DNA of 64,000 nt, taken from assembly GCF_014646755.1 (NCBI RefSeq), contig NZ_BMNW01000001.1, positions 452,039 to 516,038 of the forward strand, given 5' to 3'. This document shows, piece after piece, positions 8,286-16,752 of this stretch (position 1 is the first letter of the stretch; each line of letters starts with the position of its first letter). The stretch comes from Pseudomonas asuensis (GTDB lineage: Bacteria > Pseudomonadota > Gammaproteobacteria > Pseudomonadales > Pseudomonadaceae). A program made the position numbers and the translations under genes. The notes under the pieces are model-generated. The model ran no database searches. It was not told the origin of the DNA and worked only from the letters and a program-made list of their open reading frames with translations.

Positions 8286-10478
8286 TCAGGTGCGTTTGAG
8301 CGTGCGGAGGTTACCAATTACAGACTCTAGCGCCCTGTCAAACAGCAAGGCATCGTCCAGAATACGCAGCTTTCCATGACTCAAGTCGACCGCCAGGCTT
8401 TCACGTGACTTTTCCATCACCTTCATACCCGCACGGTTCACAAAGATATAACGCCCAGCAGATTTGATCACCGCTGCCAGTTTACAACGAACCTTGTGAT
8501 CATCGGCCTCGGTCAGCTCAATCCAGCTACCGACATGGATGGCGTCAATTGTCCTGAGCGACTCCTCATCCGGCTGGAGCTCAGCCTCAAGCGGCTTTAC
8601 CTGCGGCTGAAGCACGATTTCATCAGCCACCTCAACCATCTGTGCCAACGGCTCACTGGCTACCGTAGCAGCGCCCTGCTCGGCACGCTTGGTCTGTTGG
8701 AACGTCTGTACATGCAAGGCCTCAAGCTGAGTAAAAAACTCACTTGTAGAGAACGGATCAAAGGCGGCGCTGGCAAGCCCCTCGCGCAACGCCTTAAGCA
8801 GCCCTGGCACCATACCCAACAGCTTTTGCCGCGCGCCGGCATCTTCGTGCGGCTCAACACTCCAGATCAGATCATCCATCGTCTGAAGCGCTGCGAGCCA
8901 TTCGGCAGAACCGTGGCCCTGCTTGAGGCAAGTCAACAGGAGCACCTGGCTCCATGCCTCGCGAATAACCCGAACCACAACCTCAGGTAGTGTGCGCCCA
9001 ACCAAACGCTCGTTCAGTGCAGCTTCTACCTGCTGACGCGCCTGCTCGGCGCGTGCACGCCCTTCTTCCGCATCCCGCGTGCGCTGTTCAAGCAACTCAC
9101 TGCGGCGACGCTCATCACTCATGTACGCCAGGAAGTCATTCAATAGCTCATTGAAGATATCCGGGTCATCTACAAAATCATTGAGTAGCCGCTGAACGAT
9201 CTGCTCGATCTTCAGGTAAAGCCCATCACGCTGCAGCTCGTTCTGCTCTTCCCAGCCTAGCGAGGCCGCTGCAATCTCATTCAGGAGCTTACGGGCAGGA
9301 TGATTAGGCCGGCTGAAAAACGCCTTATCCAGCACCGCTACCTTGAGCATAGGAATCTGCAGGCGGGCAATCAGGGCTTTTAAGGAATCAGGTAGCGTCA
9401 GGTCATCAAGGATGAACTCAAACAGCATGGACACCAGATTGATAACATCATCATCAACTTGCCCCACTACGCGCTTTCGACCGCTACGCGCACTGATACG
9501 TCCCAGCGCATCGTCCAGCATGCCACGCAGGTCATGACCATTCTCAACCTGCGAAGGCACATGCTGCTGCAGATGCGACAGCAGCCGCATCAGGTCATAG
9601 CTGGTAATAGGATGAAGGTCAGTCGCACCCGCAGGCTCACCACCGGACACGCCCATTGAGCCGGAGCCACTTCGGCGCACTTGTGCAAGCAGCCCCTGTA
9701 GCGCGCTGAACACTTCCTGATCCTGCTCACTGTCTGGGGTCGTGGACGCCGTGCGACCGGTATACCCCGATGCACTGCGGCCCGTATTGCGCGGTGGCGC
9801 CACCTTGAGATGCGGGAGAATCCCGGCATCGATCAGCTGCTGATTCGCCTCGGCATACACACGGTCCAAACCGTTCAGCACAAAACGCTCGAACAGCTTG
9901 AGGATGATCAGTTTGACCTTGATCTCAACACCCAAGCCACGGCATGCATCCAGAAAGGCTTCACACAAAGGGCGAGGCGCTAACGGATTGGAATTCTCAT
10001 CCAGCGTACGGCTTAGTTGAGTATTGAAACGAATACTTAAATGGCCCAGGGCCAAGGCATTGCGAGTGACAGCTTTGGTCACCATTGTATCGAGCGCGAC
10101 AGACTCTTCGAGCTGGTCATTCTGGACCAGACTCAGATCCTCGAACGAAATAGCATCAAGCTGCGCAGTATTTTTTGCCGTATCTGTGTGATTCAAACCG
10201 GCAAAACGCTCAAAGTAGCGCTGCAAGAAATTGCGCTCGATCGTCTTGCGCTTCAGGCGCAAGTCGCGCATCGCTTCAAAGAAGAGATTCTGCTCGTTAT
10301 TGCTGGTCGCGCGGTCAGCCATTTCGAACAGCGCATCATCCGCGTTATCGAACAATTGCTGGAGCGCTGCATTTAGCCGCTGGGCGGCTTTGTCGCGTAC
10401 CAGAACGAGGGCAGCAGGAATCCGCAACGCCGCATCACTGAGCGTTTTGAAATGAACCACGTTAGCGTCGTTCTGCAT
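8286..10478 (-). CDS. DUF1631 domain-containing protein
   Basis: Large (730-residue) soluble protein of unknown function, common in pseudomonads beside ampD. No signal peptide or membrane segment is seen. The protein is mostly helical and charged, with a coiled-coil-like stretch near residues 450-500 (RRRSELLEQRTRDAEEGRARAE region). The last ~90 residues (VGSWIEL ... RCKLAAVIKSAGRYIFVNRAG) look like a small beta-rich domain, loosely reminiscent of PilZ barrels; this is inference. A strong ribosome site (AGGAGGCGGG) precedes the ATG. It is a single gene, with tRNA-Thr/pilA upstream and ampD downstream. Older thymidine phosphorylase labels on homologues have no visible support. Confidence 0.88.
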   Translation of the reverse strand: MQNDANVVHFKTLSDAALRIPAALVLVRDKAAQRLNAALQQLFDNADDALFEMADRATSNNEQNLFFEAMRDLRLKRKTIERNFLQRYFERFAGLNHTDTAKNTAQLDAISFEDLSLVQNDQLEESVALDTMVTKAVTRNALALGHLSIRFNTQLSRTLDENSNPLAPRPLCEAFLDACRGLGVEIKVKLIILKLFERFVLNGLDRVYAEANQQLIDAGILPHLKVAPPRNTGRSASGYTGRTASTTPDSEQDQEVFSALQGLLAQVRRSGSGSMGVSGGEPAGATDLHPITSYDLMRLLSHLQQHVPSQVENGHDLRGMLDDALGRISARSGRKRVVGQVDDDVINLVSMLFEFILDDLTLPDSLKALIARLQIPMLKVAVLDKAFFSRPNHPARKLLNEIAAASLGWEEQNELQRDGLYLKIEQIVQRLLNDFVDDPDIFNELLNDFLAYMSDERRRSELLEQRTRDAEEGRARAEQARQQVEAALNERLVGRTLPEVVVRVIREAWSQVLLLTCLKQGHGSAEWLAALQTMDDLIWSVEPHEDAGARQKLLGMVPGLLKALREGLASAAFDPFSTSEFFTQLEALHVQTFQQTKRAEQGAATVASEPLAQMVEVADEIVLQPQVKPLEAELQPDEESLRTIDAIHVGSWIELTEADDHKVRCKLAAVIKSAGRYIFVNRAGMKVMEKSRESLAVDLSHGKLRILDDALLFDRALESVIGNLRTLKRT

Positions 10479-11130
10479 TGCCCGCCTCCTGCAGCGTACC
10501 GTTATGACCAGCCTGCCTGCATACCACGTTACGAGCCTTGAACAACGTTGATCCCATAGCGTTGATAAGTGAACGTTGCGCTGATCATTATACAGTAGCC
10601 CTAATAGCCAACCGAGACCATCGCATAAGTATGACCTTGATCATGTTTATGGCTGAGTTACGGCGACTCCTACCTCAGATGTGGAAATCTGAACAGCGTC
10701 CATCCATAAAGTTGCCTTCACCCGCCAATCGTACCCTGAGAAGCGGGAGCTAACCATCAAGATTTCGACTAATCGCTAGCCAAACGCTGATTGGTCTGGA
10801 GACTTCACAGAAACGCATTAAGAAAAGGCTTGCCACTAGCGCTGCGCCTAGCTTAGGCAAAGCTGGCTAGAATATTGCTAAAAAGTCCTTCGGCCTGACT
10901 TTTTTGAGGGATAACTTGACAGCATTCAGAGTGGGGAAACCAAACTTTACTGCCTCCTTAAATAATCTTTTGGCTACCTAAGCAAATATAACTACTGCAA
11001 AGCCTGTTCTGAATAAGTAAATCCCTTCAAGAGCACCTAATTAACTAAAAAATTTCCTGATTAACCCTAAACTCATTAGATTTAAATATTCCTTACGACT
11101 ACTAGATCTTCATATTTTCTATTTAAAAAC
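10479..11130. other. Non-coding, partly AT-rich gap beside tRNA-Thr
   Basis: No reading frame resembling a known gene is seen here. Composition falls sharply towards the tRNA; I count 15 G+C in the 60 nt from 11041. P. aeruginosa carries nadC at this position, and I see no remnant of it. The only structured element is the hairpin at 10880-10905. Confidence 0.7.
10880..10905 (+). terminator. Orphan hairpin with UUCG loop and U-tract
   Basis: AAAAAGTC and GACTTTTTT flank a C-TTCG-G core, giving a stem with a UUCG-type tetraloop, a small asymmetric bulge and a run of six T on the plus strand. It looks like an intrinsic terminator. No plus-strand gene ends just before it, so it may end an unannotated small RNA or be a leftover of deleted DNA. 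Confidence 0.5.
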
Positions 11131-11161
11131 AAAAAGCCCAGCTAGTTAGCTGGGCTTTTTT
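11131..11161 (-). terminator. Intrinsic terminator after tRNA-Thr
   Basis: AGCCCAGCTA and TAGCTGGGCT form a perfect 10-bp stem with a two-base centre, flanked by A and T runs on both sides. It can work in both directions. It lies directly downstream of tRNA-Thr on the minus strand and should end the tRNA transcript. Confidence 0.85.
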
Positions 11162-11162
11162 A

Positions 11163-11238
11163 TGGTGCCGGAGATAGGAGTCGAACCTACGACCTTCGCA
11201 TTACGAATGCGCTGCTCTACCAACTGAGCTACGCCGGC
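11163..11238 (-). tRNA. tRNA-Thr (anticodon CGT)
   Basis: A 76-nt cloverleaf with encoded 3' CCA. The minus strand reads GCCGGCGTAGCTCAGTTGG at the 5' end, anticodon loop TTCGTAA (CGT, Thr), T-arm GGTTCGACTCC, and ends GGCACCA. One mismatch is seen in the acceptor stem. A tRNA-Thr beside pilA is conserved in pseudomonads, and in P. aeruginosa it marks the site where pilin gene variants are exchanged. Confidence 0.97.
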
Positions 11239-11258
11239 TCCTTTACCTTTTTATAACG

Positions 11259-11281
11259 CAAAATGCTATTTACGGAGCATT
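11259..11281 (-). terminator. Short hairpin after pilA
   Basis: AATGCT and AGCATT form a 6-bp stem with an 8-nt loop, followed on the minus strand by TTTT. It lies between the pilA stop and tRNA-Thr and is a plausible, weak pilA terminator. Confidence 0.5.
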
Positions 11282-11290
11282 AAAAACTAT

Positions 11291-11722
11291 TTAGTCGCCC
11301 TCATTTCCAGCAGCTTGAGGGCAAGATTTTGGAGCTAGAGTTGCATCAGCTGCACCAGTTGTAGCACAAGTCCACTCGCCTGCAGCAGTGCGCGTCCAAG
11401 CTACAGTAGCAGCGCTAACTTGAGAAGGTGCATTTCTTACAGCACACGAAATACTACCTGCTCCCGCAGTAGCACTAGCAGTAATAGCACAGTTTGCCGT
11501 AGTCGCTTGCAGACCTATATCGGTCTGTGCATTTATTGCTTCGCCATCATTAACCTTAGTTTCAAAAGCAGTCTTCCCAGCAGAAACTTCTGCTAAAGCG
11601 GCAGAAAGTTTTGCTCTTGCTTGATAGTTACTGTATGCCGGAATAGCAATTGCAGCCAAAATACCAATGATCGCAACCACGATCATCAATTCAATCAACG
11701 TAAAACCTTTTTGAGCTTTCAT
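11291..11722 (-). CDS. pilA: Type IV major pilin PilA
   Basis: Major structural subunit of the type IV pilus. The prepilin leader is MKAQKG, cut by PilD before Phe+1, followed by the hydrophobic [20 protein letters not shown] helix with the conserved Glu+5. The 143-residue length is normal. The C-terminal half holds four cysteines (ANCAI, SISCA, WTCAT, KSCPQ), enough for two disulfides including the C-terminal D-loop. The ATG at 11722 has GGAGA upstream; in-frame codons up to 11755 are not needed. A sigma-54-type promoter lies about 50 nt upstream. The gene is divergent from pilB-pilC-pilD. No TfpO/TfpC accessory gene is adjacent. Confidence 0.96.
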   Translation of the reverse strand: MKAQKGFTLIELMIVVAIIGILAAIAIPAYSNYQARAKLSAALAEVSAGKTAFETKVNDGEAINAQTDIGLQATTANCAITASATAGAGSISCAVRNAPSQVSAATVAWTRTAAGEWTCATTGAADATLAPKSCPQAAGNEGD

Positions 11723-11770
11723 GCTTGTCTCCATTAGAAGAAGTAGGCTCAACATGCCTGACTCTTCTTA

Positions 11771-11787
11771 AGCATTCCGCGTGCCAA
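11771..11787 (-). promoter_or_regulatory. Sigma-54 (-24/-12) promoter of pilA
   Basis: On the minus strand TTGGCACGCGGAATGCT matches TGGCAC-N5-TTGC except that the -12 element is ATGC. The GG and GC dinucleotides are correctly spaced. It lies about 50 nt before the pilA ATG, giving a short leader. Known biology: PilR activates RpoN-dependent pilA transcription in Pseudomonas, and pilS/pilR are present in this window. Confidence 0.85.
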
Positions 11788-11941
11788 CCACTTAGGTCAC
11801 ATTATTTGTGTGAAATAGACTCCTTACCGCTTCGCCTGCATGGCAAGTACTGACAATAATTGTCACGCCAAAAAGCGTATTTGATAGGACTGCCTACGGC
11901 TGCTATAAGGCAGGCATTGCTTATCCTTATCGGCCAGCCTT

Positions 11942-13630
11942 ATGAATGATTTAGCGCCTCTCTCAGGTCTTGCTCGTCAGCTTGTTTTGGCGGAGCTACT
12001 GGATGAAAAAACAGCTCAAAACGCGGTTGCGCAGAGCAAGGTCAGTAAAATCCCATTAGTAACCCACTTAGTCCAAAACCGCCTTGTTAAAAGCCGTGCG
12101 ATTGCGGAGCTGTCAGCCGAACAGTTCGGCTTGGCGTTTTTAGACCTTAGCGCGGTTGATAAAGAGTCCTTACCTAAGGAAGTTGTGAGCGACAAGCTGA
12201 TGCAGCAGCATCACTTTCTGCCGCTCGCCAAGCGGGGTAACAAGCTTTTTATCGGCATATCCGACCCGACCAACCAGCAAGCCATCAACGACATTCAGTT
12301 CAGTACCGGCCTTACGGCTGAGCCTATTCTGGTTGAGGATGACAAACTCCACAGTGCGATTGATCAATACTTGGACAATGGTGCAGGCGGCCTGGACCTT
12401 GGCGATATTGACCTTGATATCGAGATCAGTACCGATGATGACAAGAAGCCAGAGGCGACAGATGCTGACGATGCGCCGGTGGTTCGCTTCGTCAACAAAA
12501 TGCTGCTGGACGCTATCAAACGCGGCTCGTCTGACCTTCACTTTGAGCCTTATGAAAAGATGTATCGCGTACGCTTTCGTACCGATGGCGTTATGCACGA
12601 AATGGCGCGCCCACCTATCCAGCTAGCCCCTCGCATTTCGGCCCGCTTGAAGGTCATGGCCAGCATGGATATCTCTGAGCGCCGCAAGCCTCAGGATGGC
12701 CGGGTAAAGCTTAAGGTCTCCAAGAACAAGTCCATCGACTTTCGTGTGAATACGCTGCCTACCCTATGGGGCGAGAAGATTGTAATGCGTATTCTTGACC
12801 CTTCCAGCGCGCAGATGGGCATTGATGCCTTGGGCTATGAGGAGCGCCAGAAAGAGTTGTATATGGAGGCGCTTAGCCAACCACAAGGTATGATTTTGGT
12901 TACTGGCCCCACGGGCTCCGGTAAAACCGTATCGCTCTATACAGGCTTAAATATTCTTAATACGGTTGACATTAATATCTCGACGGCAGAAGACCCAGTT
13001 GAGATAAACCTTGAGGGTATTAACCAGGTTAACGTCAACCCGCGTCAAGGAATGGACTTTGCTCAGGCACTCCGGGCTTTCCTCCGTCAAGATCCTGACG
13101 TCATCATGGTAGGGGAAATTCGTGACCTGGAAACGGCAGAGATTGCAATCAAGGCGGCTCAAACAGGCCACATGGTGATGTCCACCCTCCATACCAATAG
13201 CGCTGCAGAAACATTGACGCGCCTGCGGAACATGGGCGTGCCTGCCTTCAACATCGCCACCTCAGTCAACTTGATTATTGCTCAGCGGCTGGCACGCAAG
13301 CTGTGCCCCAAATGTAAAAAGCAGTACGACGTTCCAAGAGAGACTTTACTGAGCGAAGGCTTCCCTGAGAGCCAAATCGGCAAATTTACGCTATACGCGC
13401 CCGTTGGCTGTGAAGAGTGCAACAATGGGTATCGTGGCCGCCTGGGTATTTATGAAGTGGTCAAGATTACCGCTGCGCTGCAAAACCTGATCATGGAAGA
13501 AGGCAATTCCATTGAGATTGCTCGCAAAGCGCGCGAGGAAGGCTTTAATGATTTAAGAACTTCTGGCCTAGCCAAAGCGATGCAAGGCGTAACCAGCCTG
13601 GAAGAAATAAACCGCGTCACTAAAGACTGA
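11942..13630 (+). CDS. pilB: Type IV pilus extension ATPase PilB
   Basis: Cytoplasmic hexameric ATPase that powers pilus extension. An N-terminal GspE/MshEN-type domain (residues ~1-150) precedes the secretion-ATPase core. Visible motifs are Walker A GPTGSGKT (residues 322-329), the Asp box ISTAEDPVE, Walker B VIMVGEIRD and the His box GHMVMSTLHTN. A four-cysteine zinc motif (CPKC ... CEEC) lies near residues 457-502. The 562-residue length matches PilB. It is the first gene of pilB-pilC-pilD, divergent from pilA. The ribosome site upstream of the ATG is weak. Confidence 0.97.
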   Translation: MNDLAPLSGLARQLVLAELLDEKTAQNAVAQSKVSKIPLVTHLVQNRLVKSRAIAELSAEQFGLAFLDLSAVDKESLPKEVVSDKLMQQHHFLPLAKRGNKLFIGISDPTNQQAINDIQFSTGLTAEPILVEDDKLHSAIDQYLDNGAGGLDLGDIDLDIEISTDDDKKPEATDADDAPVVRFVNKMLLDAIKRGSSDLHFEPYEKMYRVRFRTDGVMHEMARPPIQLAPRISARLKVMASMDISERRKPQDGRVKLKVSKNKSIDFRVNTLPTLWGEKIVMRILDPSSAQMGIDALGYEERQKELYMEALSQPQGMILVTGPTGSGKTVSLYTGLNILNTVDINISTAEDPVEINLEGINQVNVNPRQGMDFAQALRAFLRQDPDVIMVGEIRDLETAEIAIKAAQTGHMVMSTLHTNSAAETLTRLRNMGVPAFNIATSVNLIIAQRLARKLCPKCKKQYDVPRETLLSEGFPESQIGKFTLYAPVGCEECNNGYRGRLGIYEVVKITAALQNLIMEEGNSIEIARKAREEGFNDLRTSGLAKAMQGVTSLEEINRVTKD

Positions 13631-13761
13631 TTGGCGCGAACTTTGCGTGTCCACTCAATGCCCATGAAGGGCTGGTCAGTCACATGAACAAGAGTGGACG
13701 TCGTCAAACAGCAAGGCTGCACATTGACAAGACGCACTCCAGCACCTGAAGAGCGGATTGC

Positions 13762-14979
13762 ATGGCCGACAAAGCATTAAAAATGAGCGCTTTTACCTGG
13801 GAGGGAACGGACCGTAAAGGCGTCAAGATCAAAGGCGAAATGACGGGACTAAACCCCGCCCTGGTCAAGGCCCAACTGCGTAAGCAGGGGATTAACCCCA
13901 CACGCGTTCGTAAAAAGTCTGTCTCGATTTTCAGCCGCGGTAAAAAGATCAAGCCGCTGGACATTGCCCTATTTACCCGCCAGCTCGCTACCATGCTGGG
14001 CGCTGGCGTTCCCCTGCTTCAATCGTTCGACATTATCAGCGAAGGCTTTGACAACCCGAACATGCGCAAGCTAGTTGATGATGTAAAACAAGATGTCGCG
14101 GCAGGTAATAGCCTTTCCAGTTCGTTGCGTAAAAAACCTCAGTATTTCGATGACCTCTACTGCAACCTCGTTGATGCTGGTGAACAGTCTGGTGCTCTGG
14201 AAACTCTGCTGGATCGTGTAGCAACCTATAAAGAAAAAACAGAACAGTTAAAGAAAAAAATCAAAAAAGCAATGACCTATCCCGCGGCCGTGGTTGTAGT
14301 CGCAATTATTGTATCGGTCATTCTGCTGGTTAAAGTTGTTCCGCAATTTCAATCAGTATTTCAAGGATTTGGTGCGGAACTGCCAGCTTTTACCTTAATG
14401 GTTATTGGCATCTCAGAAGTTTTGCAAGAGTGGTGGTTTATCGTTTTACTTATACTTTTCGGTTTAGGTCTTGCTTTTCAAATGGCTCACAAGCGATCTG
14501 AAAAGTTTCGTGACTCAATTGATCGGCTATTACTTAAAGTACCTGTTGTTGGCTCCATTCTCTATAAATCAGCAATAGCACGTTATGCGCGTACGCTATC
14601 CACAACTTTTGCCGCAGGCGTACCACTGGTAGATGCACTGGATTCGGTTTCTGGAGCCACGGGTAATGTTGTTTTCCGTAATGCAGTCGATAAGATCAAG
14701 CAAGACGTTTCAACCGGTATGCAGCTGAACTTCTCCATGCGTACAACCGCAGTGTTCACGTCCATGGCCGTGCAAATGACGGCGATTGGTGAAGAATCGG
14801 GCGCGCTGGATGAGATGCTGGATAAAGTTGCCACTTTTTATGAAGAAGAAGTGGACAACATGGTCGACAGCCTTACCGCTTTGATGGAGCCCATGATCAT
14901 GGCGGTTCTGGGTGTACTGGTAGGCGGTTTGATTATTGCCATGTACCTTCCGATCTTCCAGCTGGGCTCGGTTGTTTAA
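13762..14979 (+). CDS. pilC: Type IV pilus inner-membrane platform protein PilC
   Basis: Polytopic platform protein of the pilus assembly machine, GspF family, thought to couple PilB/PilT motion to pilin movement. It is 405 residues long with two tandem GspF domains (about 70-195 and 275-397). Three hydrophobic helices are visible at about 173-195, 220-240 and 375-398. The C-terminus PMIMAVLGVLVGGLIIAMYLPIF is typical. It follows pilB by 131 nt, and its stop overlaps the pilD start by 1 nt (TAATG). Confidence 0.97.
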   Translation: MADKALKMSAFTWEGTDRKGVKIKGEMTGLNPALVKAQLRKQGINPTRVRKKSVSIFSRGKKIKPLDIALFTRQLATMLGAGVPLLQSFDIISEGFDNPNMRKLVDDVKQDVAAGNSLSSSLRKKPQYFDDLYCNLVDAGEQSGALETLLDRVATYKEKTEQLKKKIKKAMTYPAAVVVVAIIVSVILLVKVVPQFQSVFQGFGAELPAFTLMVIGISEVLQEWWFIVLLILFGLGLAFQMAHKRSEKFRDSIDRLLLKVPVVGSILYKSAIARYARTLSTTFAAGVPLVDALDSVSGATGNVVFRNAVDKIKQDVSTGMQLNFSMRTTAVFTSMAVQMTAIGEESGALDEMLDKVATFYEEEVDNMVDSLTALMEPMIMAVLGVLVGGLIIAMYLPIFQLGSVV

Positions 14980-15848
14980 TGGAGGTTATTCAGCTTTTAG
15001 CGACCTACCCCGCCGCGTACCTGAGCTGTGCGCTGGTATTAGGTTTATTGGTTGGCAGCTTTCTTAATGTAGTCGTACACCGGCTACCTAAAATGCTTGA
15101 GCGTGACTGGATTGCCCAGTCACGCCAAATGCTGGAGCTGCCCACTGAAGGCGAGGCAGAGACGTATAACCTTGCCAAGCCTCACTCCCATTGCCCTCAC
15201 TGCCAACATCGCATTCGCGCGTGGGGAAACATCCCTGTTATCAGCTATGTAATGCTTCGCGGTAAGTGTTCCAGCTGTAAAGCGCCTATCACTATTCGTT
15301 ATCCGCTGGTTGAAATGGCGTGCGGCCTGCTTTCCCTGTTTGTTGTCTGGCATTTTGGCTTTACCTGGCAGGCAGGTAGCGCACTGCTGCTGACCTGGAG
15401 CCTGCTTGCTGCAAGCCTGATTGACGCCGACCATCAGATCCTGCCGGATGCCATTGTTCTTCCACTGCTATGGGTTGGCTTACTGGTTAATCAGTTTGAG
15501 CTGTTTTCCAGCCTTTCTGATGCCGTTTGGGGCGCAGCAGCAGGCTACATGAGTTTGTGGCTGGTTTTTCAACTCTTCAGGCTGATCACCGGCAAGGAAG
15601 GTATGGGCTTTGGTGACTTCAAGCTACTGGCCATGCTTGGCGCCTGGGGCGGCTGGCAAATATTGCCGCTTACGATACTGCTGTCCTCTTTGGTAGGCGC
15701 AATCCTTGGCATCATTCTGCTTCGCCTCAAAAATGCCGAAAACAGTACACCGATACCGTTTGGGCCTTATTTGGCGATTGCGGGGTGGATTGCTTTGCTT
15801 TGGGGTGATCAAATAACAGGCATGTACCTTCACTTTGCCGGTTTTTGA
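14979..15848 (+). CDS. pilD: Prepilin peptidase / N-methyltransferase PilD
   Basis: Inner-membrane bifunctional aspartic protease and methyltransferase that cleaves prepilin leaders after Gly and N-methylates residue +1. It processes PilA, the minor pilins and usually type II secretion pseudopilins. The N-terminal cytoplasmic domain has two CxxC pairs (CPHC, CSSC). The catalytic aspartates lie in [11 protein letters not shown] and GFGDFK (GxGD family). Eight or so membrane segments fit the 289-residue length. ATG overlaps the pilC stop, and the stop overlaps the coaE ATG (TGATG). Confidence 0.97.
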   Translation: MEVIQLLATYPAAYLSCALVLGLLVGSFLNVVVHRLPKMLERDWIAQSRQMLELPTEGEAETYNLAKPHSHCPHCQHRIRAWGNIPVISYVMLRGKCSSCKAPITIRYPLVEMACGLLSLFVVWHFGFTWQAGSALLLTWSLLAASLIDADHQILPDAIVLPLLWVGLLVNQFELFSSLSDAVWGAAAGYMSLWLVFQLFRLITGKEGMGFGDFKLLAMLGAWGGWQILPLTILLSSLVGAILGIILLRLKNAENSTPIPFGPYLAIAGWIALLWGDQITGMYLHFAGF

Positions 15849-16462
15849 TGAGCAACCCTTGGATTCTCGGCCTTACGGGCGGGATTGGCAGCGGTAAAAG
15901 CGCCGCTGCTGAACATTTCGGCTCGCTGGGCGTTCACACGGTAGATGCCGACCATGCGGCCCGCTGGGTAGTAGAGCCCGGCCAACCGGCTCTAGAGCAG
16001 ATTGCCACTCATTTTGGGGGCGATATCTTGCTCCCTGATGGAAGCCTGAACCGCCCTAGCCTACGCAACCGTATATTCACTGCCCCTGAGGAAAGGCGCT
16101 GGCTTGAATCATTACTGCACCCCTTGATTCGTCAAGAGATCATCCGAGCCTTAAGCGAAGCAACATCGCCCTATGCCATCCTTGTATCTCCCTTGCTTAT
16201 TGAGTCAGGCCAGACGAAGCTTACTCAGCGGGTACTTGTGATAGACGTACCGGAAACCCTGCAGCTCGAACGAGCAATGCGGCGTGATCATGCGGACGAG
16301 ACACAAATAAAAGCCATTCTTCAGGCGCAAATCAAGCGAGACGAACGCTTGAAACAGGCGGATGATGTCCTCATTAATGACGGGACACTCACGCAGTTAC
16401 ACGAGCACGTCGAGCGTCTGCATCATTTTTATCTGACCTTACAAGGAGGCAAGCATGCCTAA
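15848..16462 (+). CDS. coaE: Dephospho-CoA kinase CoaE
   Basis: Catalyses the last step of coenzyme A synthesis, ATP-dependent phosphorylation of the 3'-hydroxyl of dephospho-CoA. The P-loop [11 protein letters not shown] spans residues 8-18, followed by [10 protein letters not shown]; the LID region contains MRRDHADE. The 204-residue length is normal. The ATG at 15848 overlaps the pilD stop; a TTG three bases upstream is a possible but less likely start. The pilD-coaE-yacG order is conserved in pseudomonads. Confidence 0.96.
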   Translation: MSNPWILGLTGGIGSGKSAAAEHFGSLGVHTVDADHAARWVVEPGQPALEQIATHFGGDILLPDGSLNRPSLRNRIFTAPEERRWLESLLHPLIRQEIIRALSEATSPYAILVSPLLIESGQTKLTQRVLVIDVPETLQLERAMRRDHADETQIKAILQAQIKRDERLKQADDVLINDGTLTQLHEHVERLHHFYLTLQGGKHA

Positions 16463-16661
16463 GCCACCTTTAACTGTAGAATGCCCTACGTGTAGCGCAC
16501 CCGTAGAGTGGAGCGAGAACAGCCCCAACCGCCCTTTTTGCTCAGACCGTTGCAAGCTGATCGATCTTGGTGCCTGGGCAGCAGAAGACCATGCCATTCC
16601 TGGCAATGAGCTGGAAGATGACTTGTTCTCAGAAGACATGCCGCCGCGCCGAGACCATTAA
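16455..16661 (+). CDS. yacG: DNA gyrase inhibitor YacG
   Basis: Small zinc-ribbon protein of 68 residues. Cys10, Cys13, Cys29 and Cys33 (CPTC, then CSDRC) form the zinc site, followed by LIDLGAWA. E. coli YacG binds GyrB and inhibits DNA gyrase; this function is transferred by family. The gene overlaps the end of coaE by 8 nt, with AAGGAGG just upstream of its ATG. Confidence 0.93.
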   Translation: MPKPPLTVECPTCSAPVEWSENSPNRPFCSDRCKLIDLGAWAAEDHAIPGNELEDDLFSEDMPPRRDH

Positions 16662-16715
16662 GCCGCTGCTCCTTGGCGTCCCATACTGACGCTTTTCGCC
16701 ACCCTCTCGCCTCAA

Positions 16716-16741
16716 GCTGAAACGCTATCTAACGTTTCAGC
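16716..16741. terminator. Hairpin between convergent yacG and the 16753 gene
   Basis: GCTGAAACG and CGTTTCAGC form a perfect 9-bp stem with an 8-nt loop, between two convergent stop codons. No clear U-tract is seen. The location argues for bidirectional termination. The arms resemble FruR half-sites, but the 8-nt spacing argues against an operator. Confidence 0.55.
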
Positions 16742-16752
16742 CAGCACCATCC

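Noticed and set aside
10479..11130. Possible degraded nadC pseudogene
   Set aside because: No frame in this stretch gives NadC-like motifs, even allowing for frameshifts, so a pseudogene call is not supported.
11797..11813. TCACA...TGTGA inverted repeat upstream of pilA, considered as a Vfr/CRP site
   Set aside because: The half-sites are in the reverse order (TCACA first) compared with the TGTGA-N6-TCACA consensus, so Vfr binding is not supported.
12170..12598. Open frame opposite pilB
   Set aside because: Overlaps conserved PilB coding sequence; no ribosome site and no recognisable product.
16716..16741. TGAAACG...CGTTTCA arms considered as a second FruR operator
   Set aside because: The half-sites are 8 nt apart instead of adjacent, and the element lies between two convergent stop codons, which fits a hairpin better.
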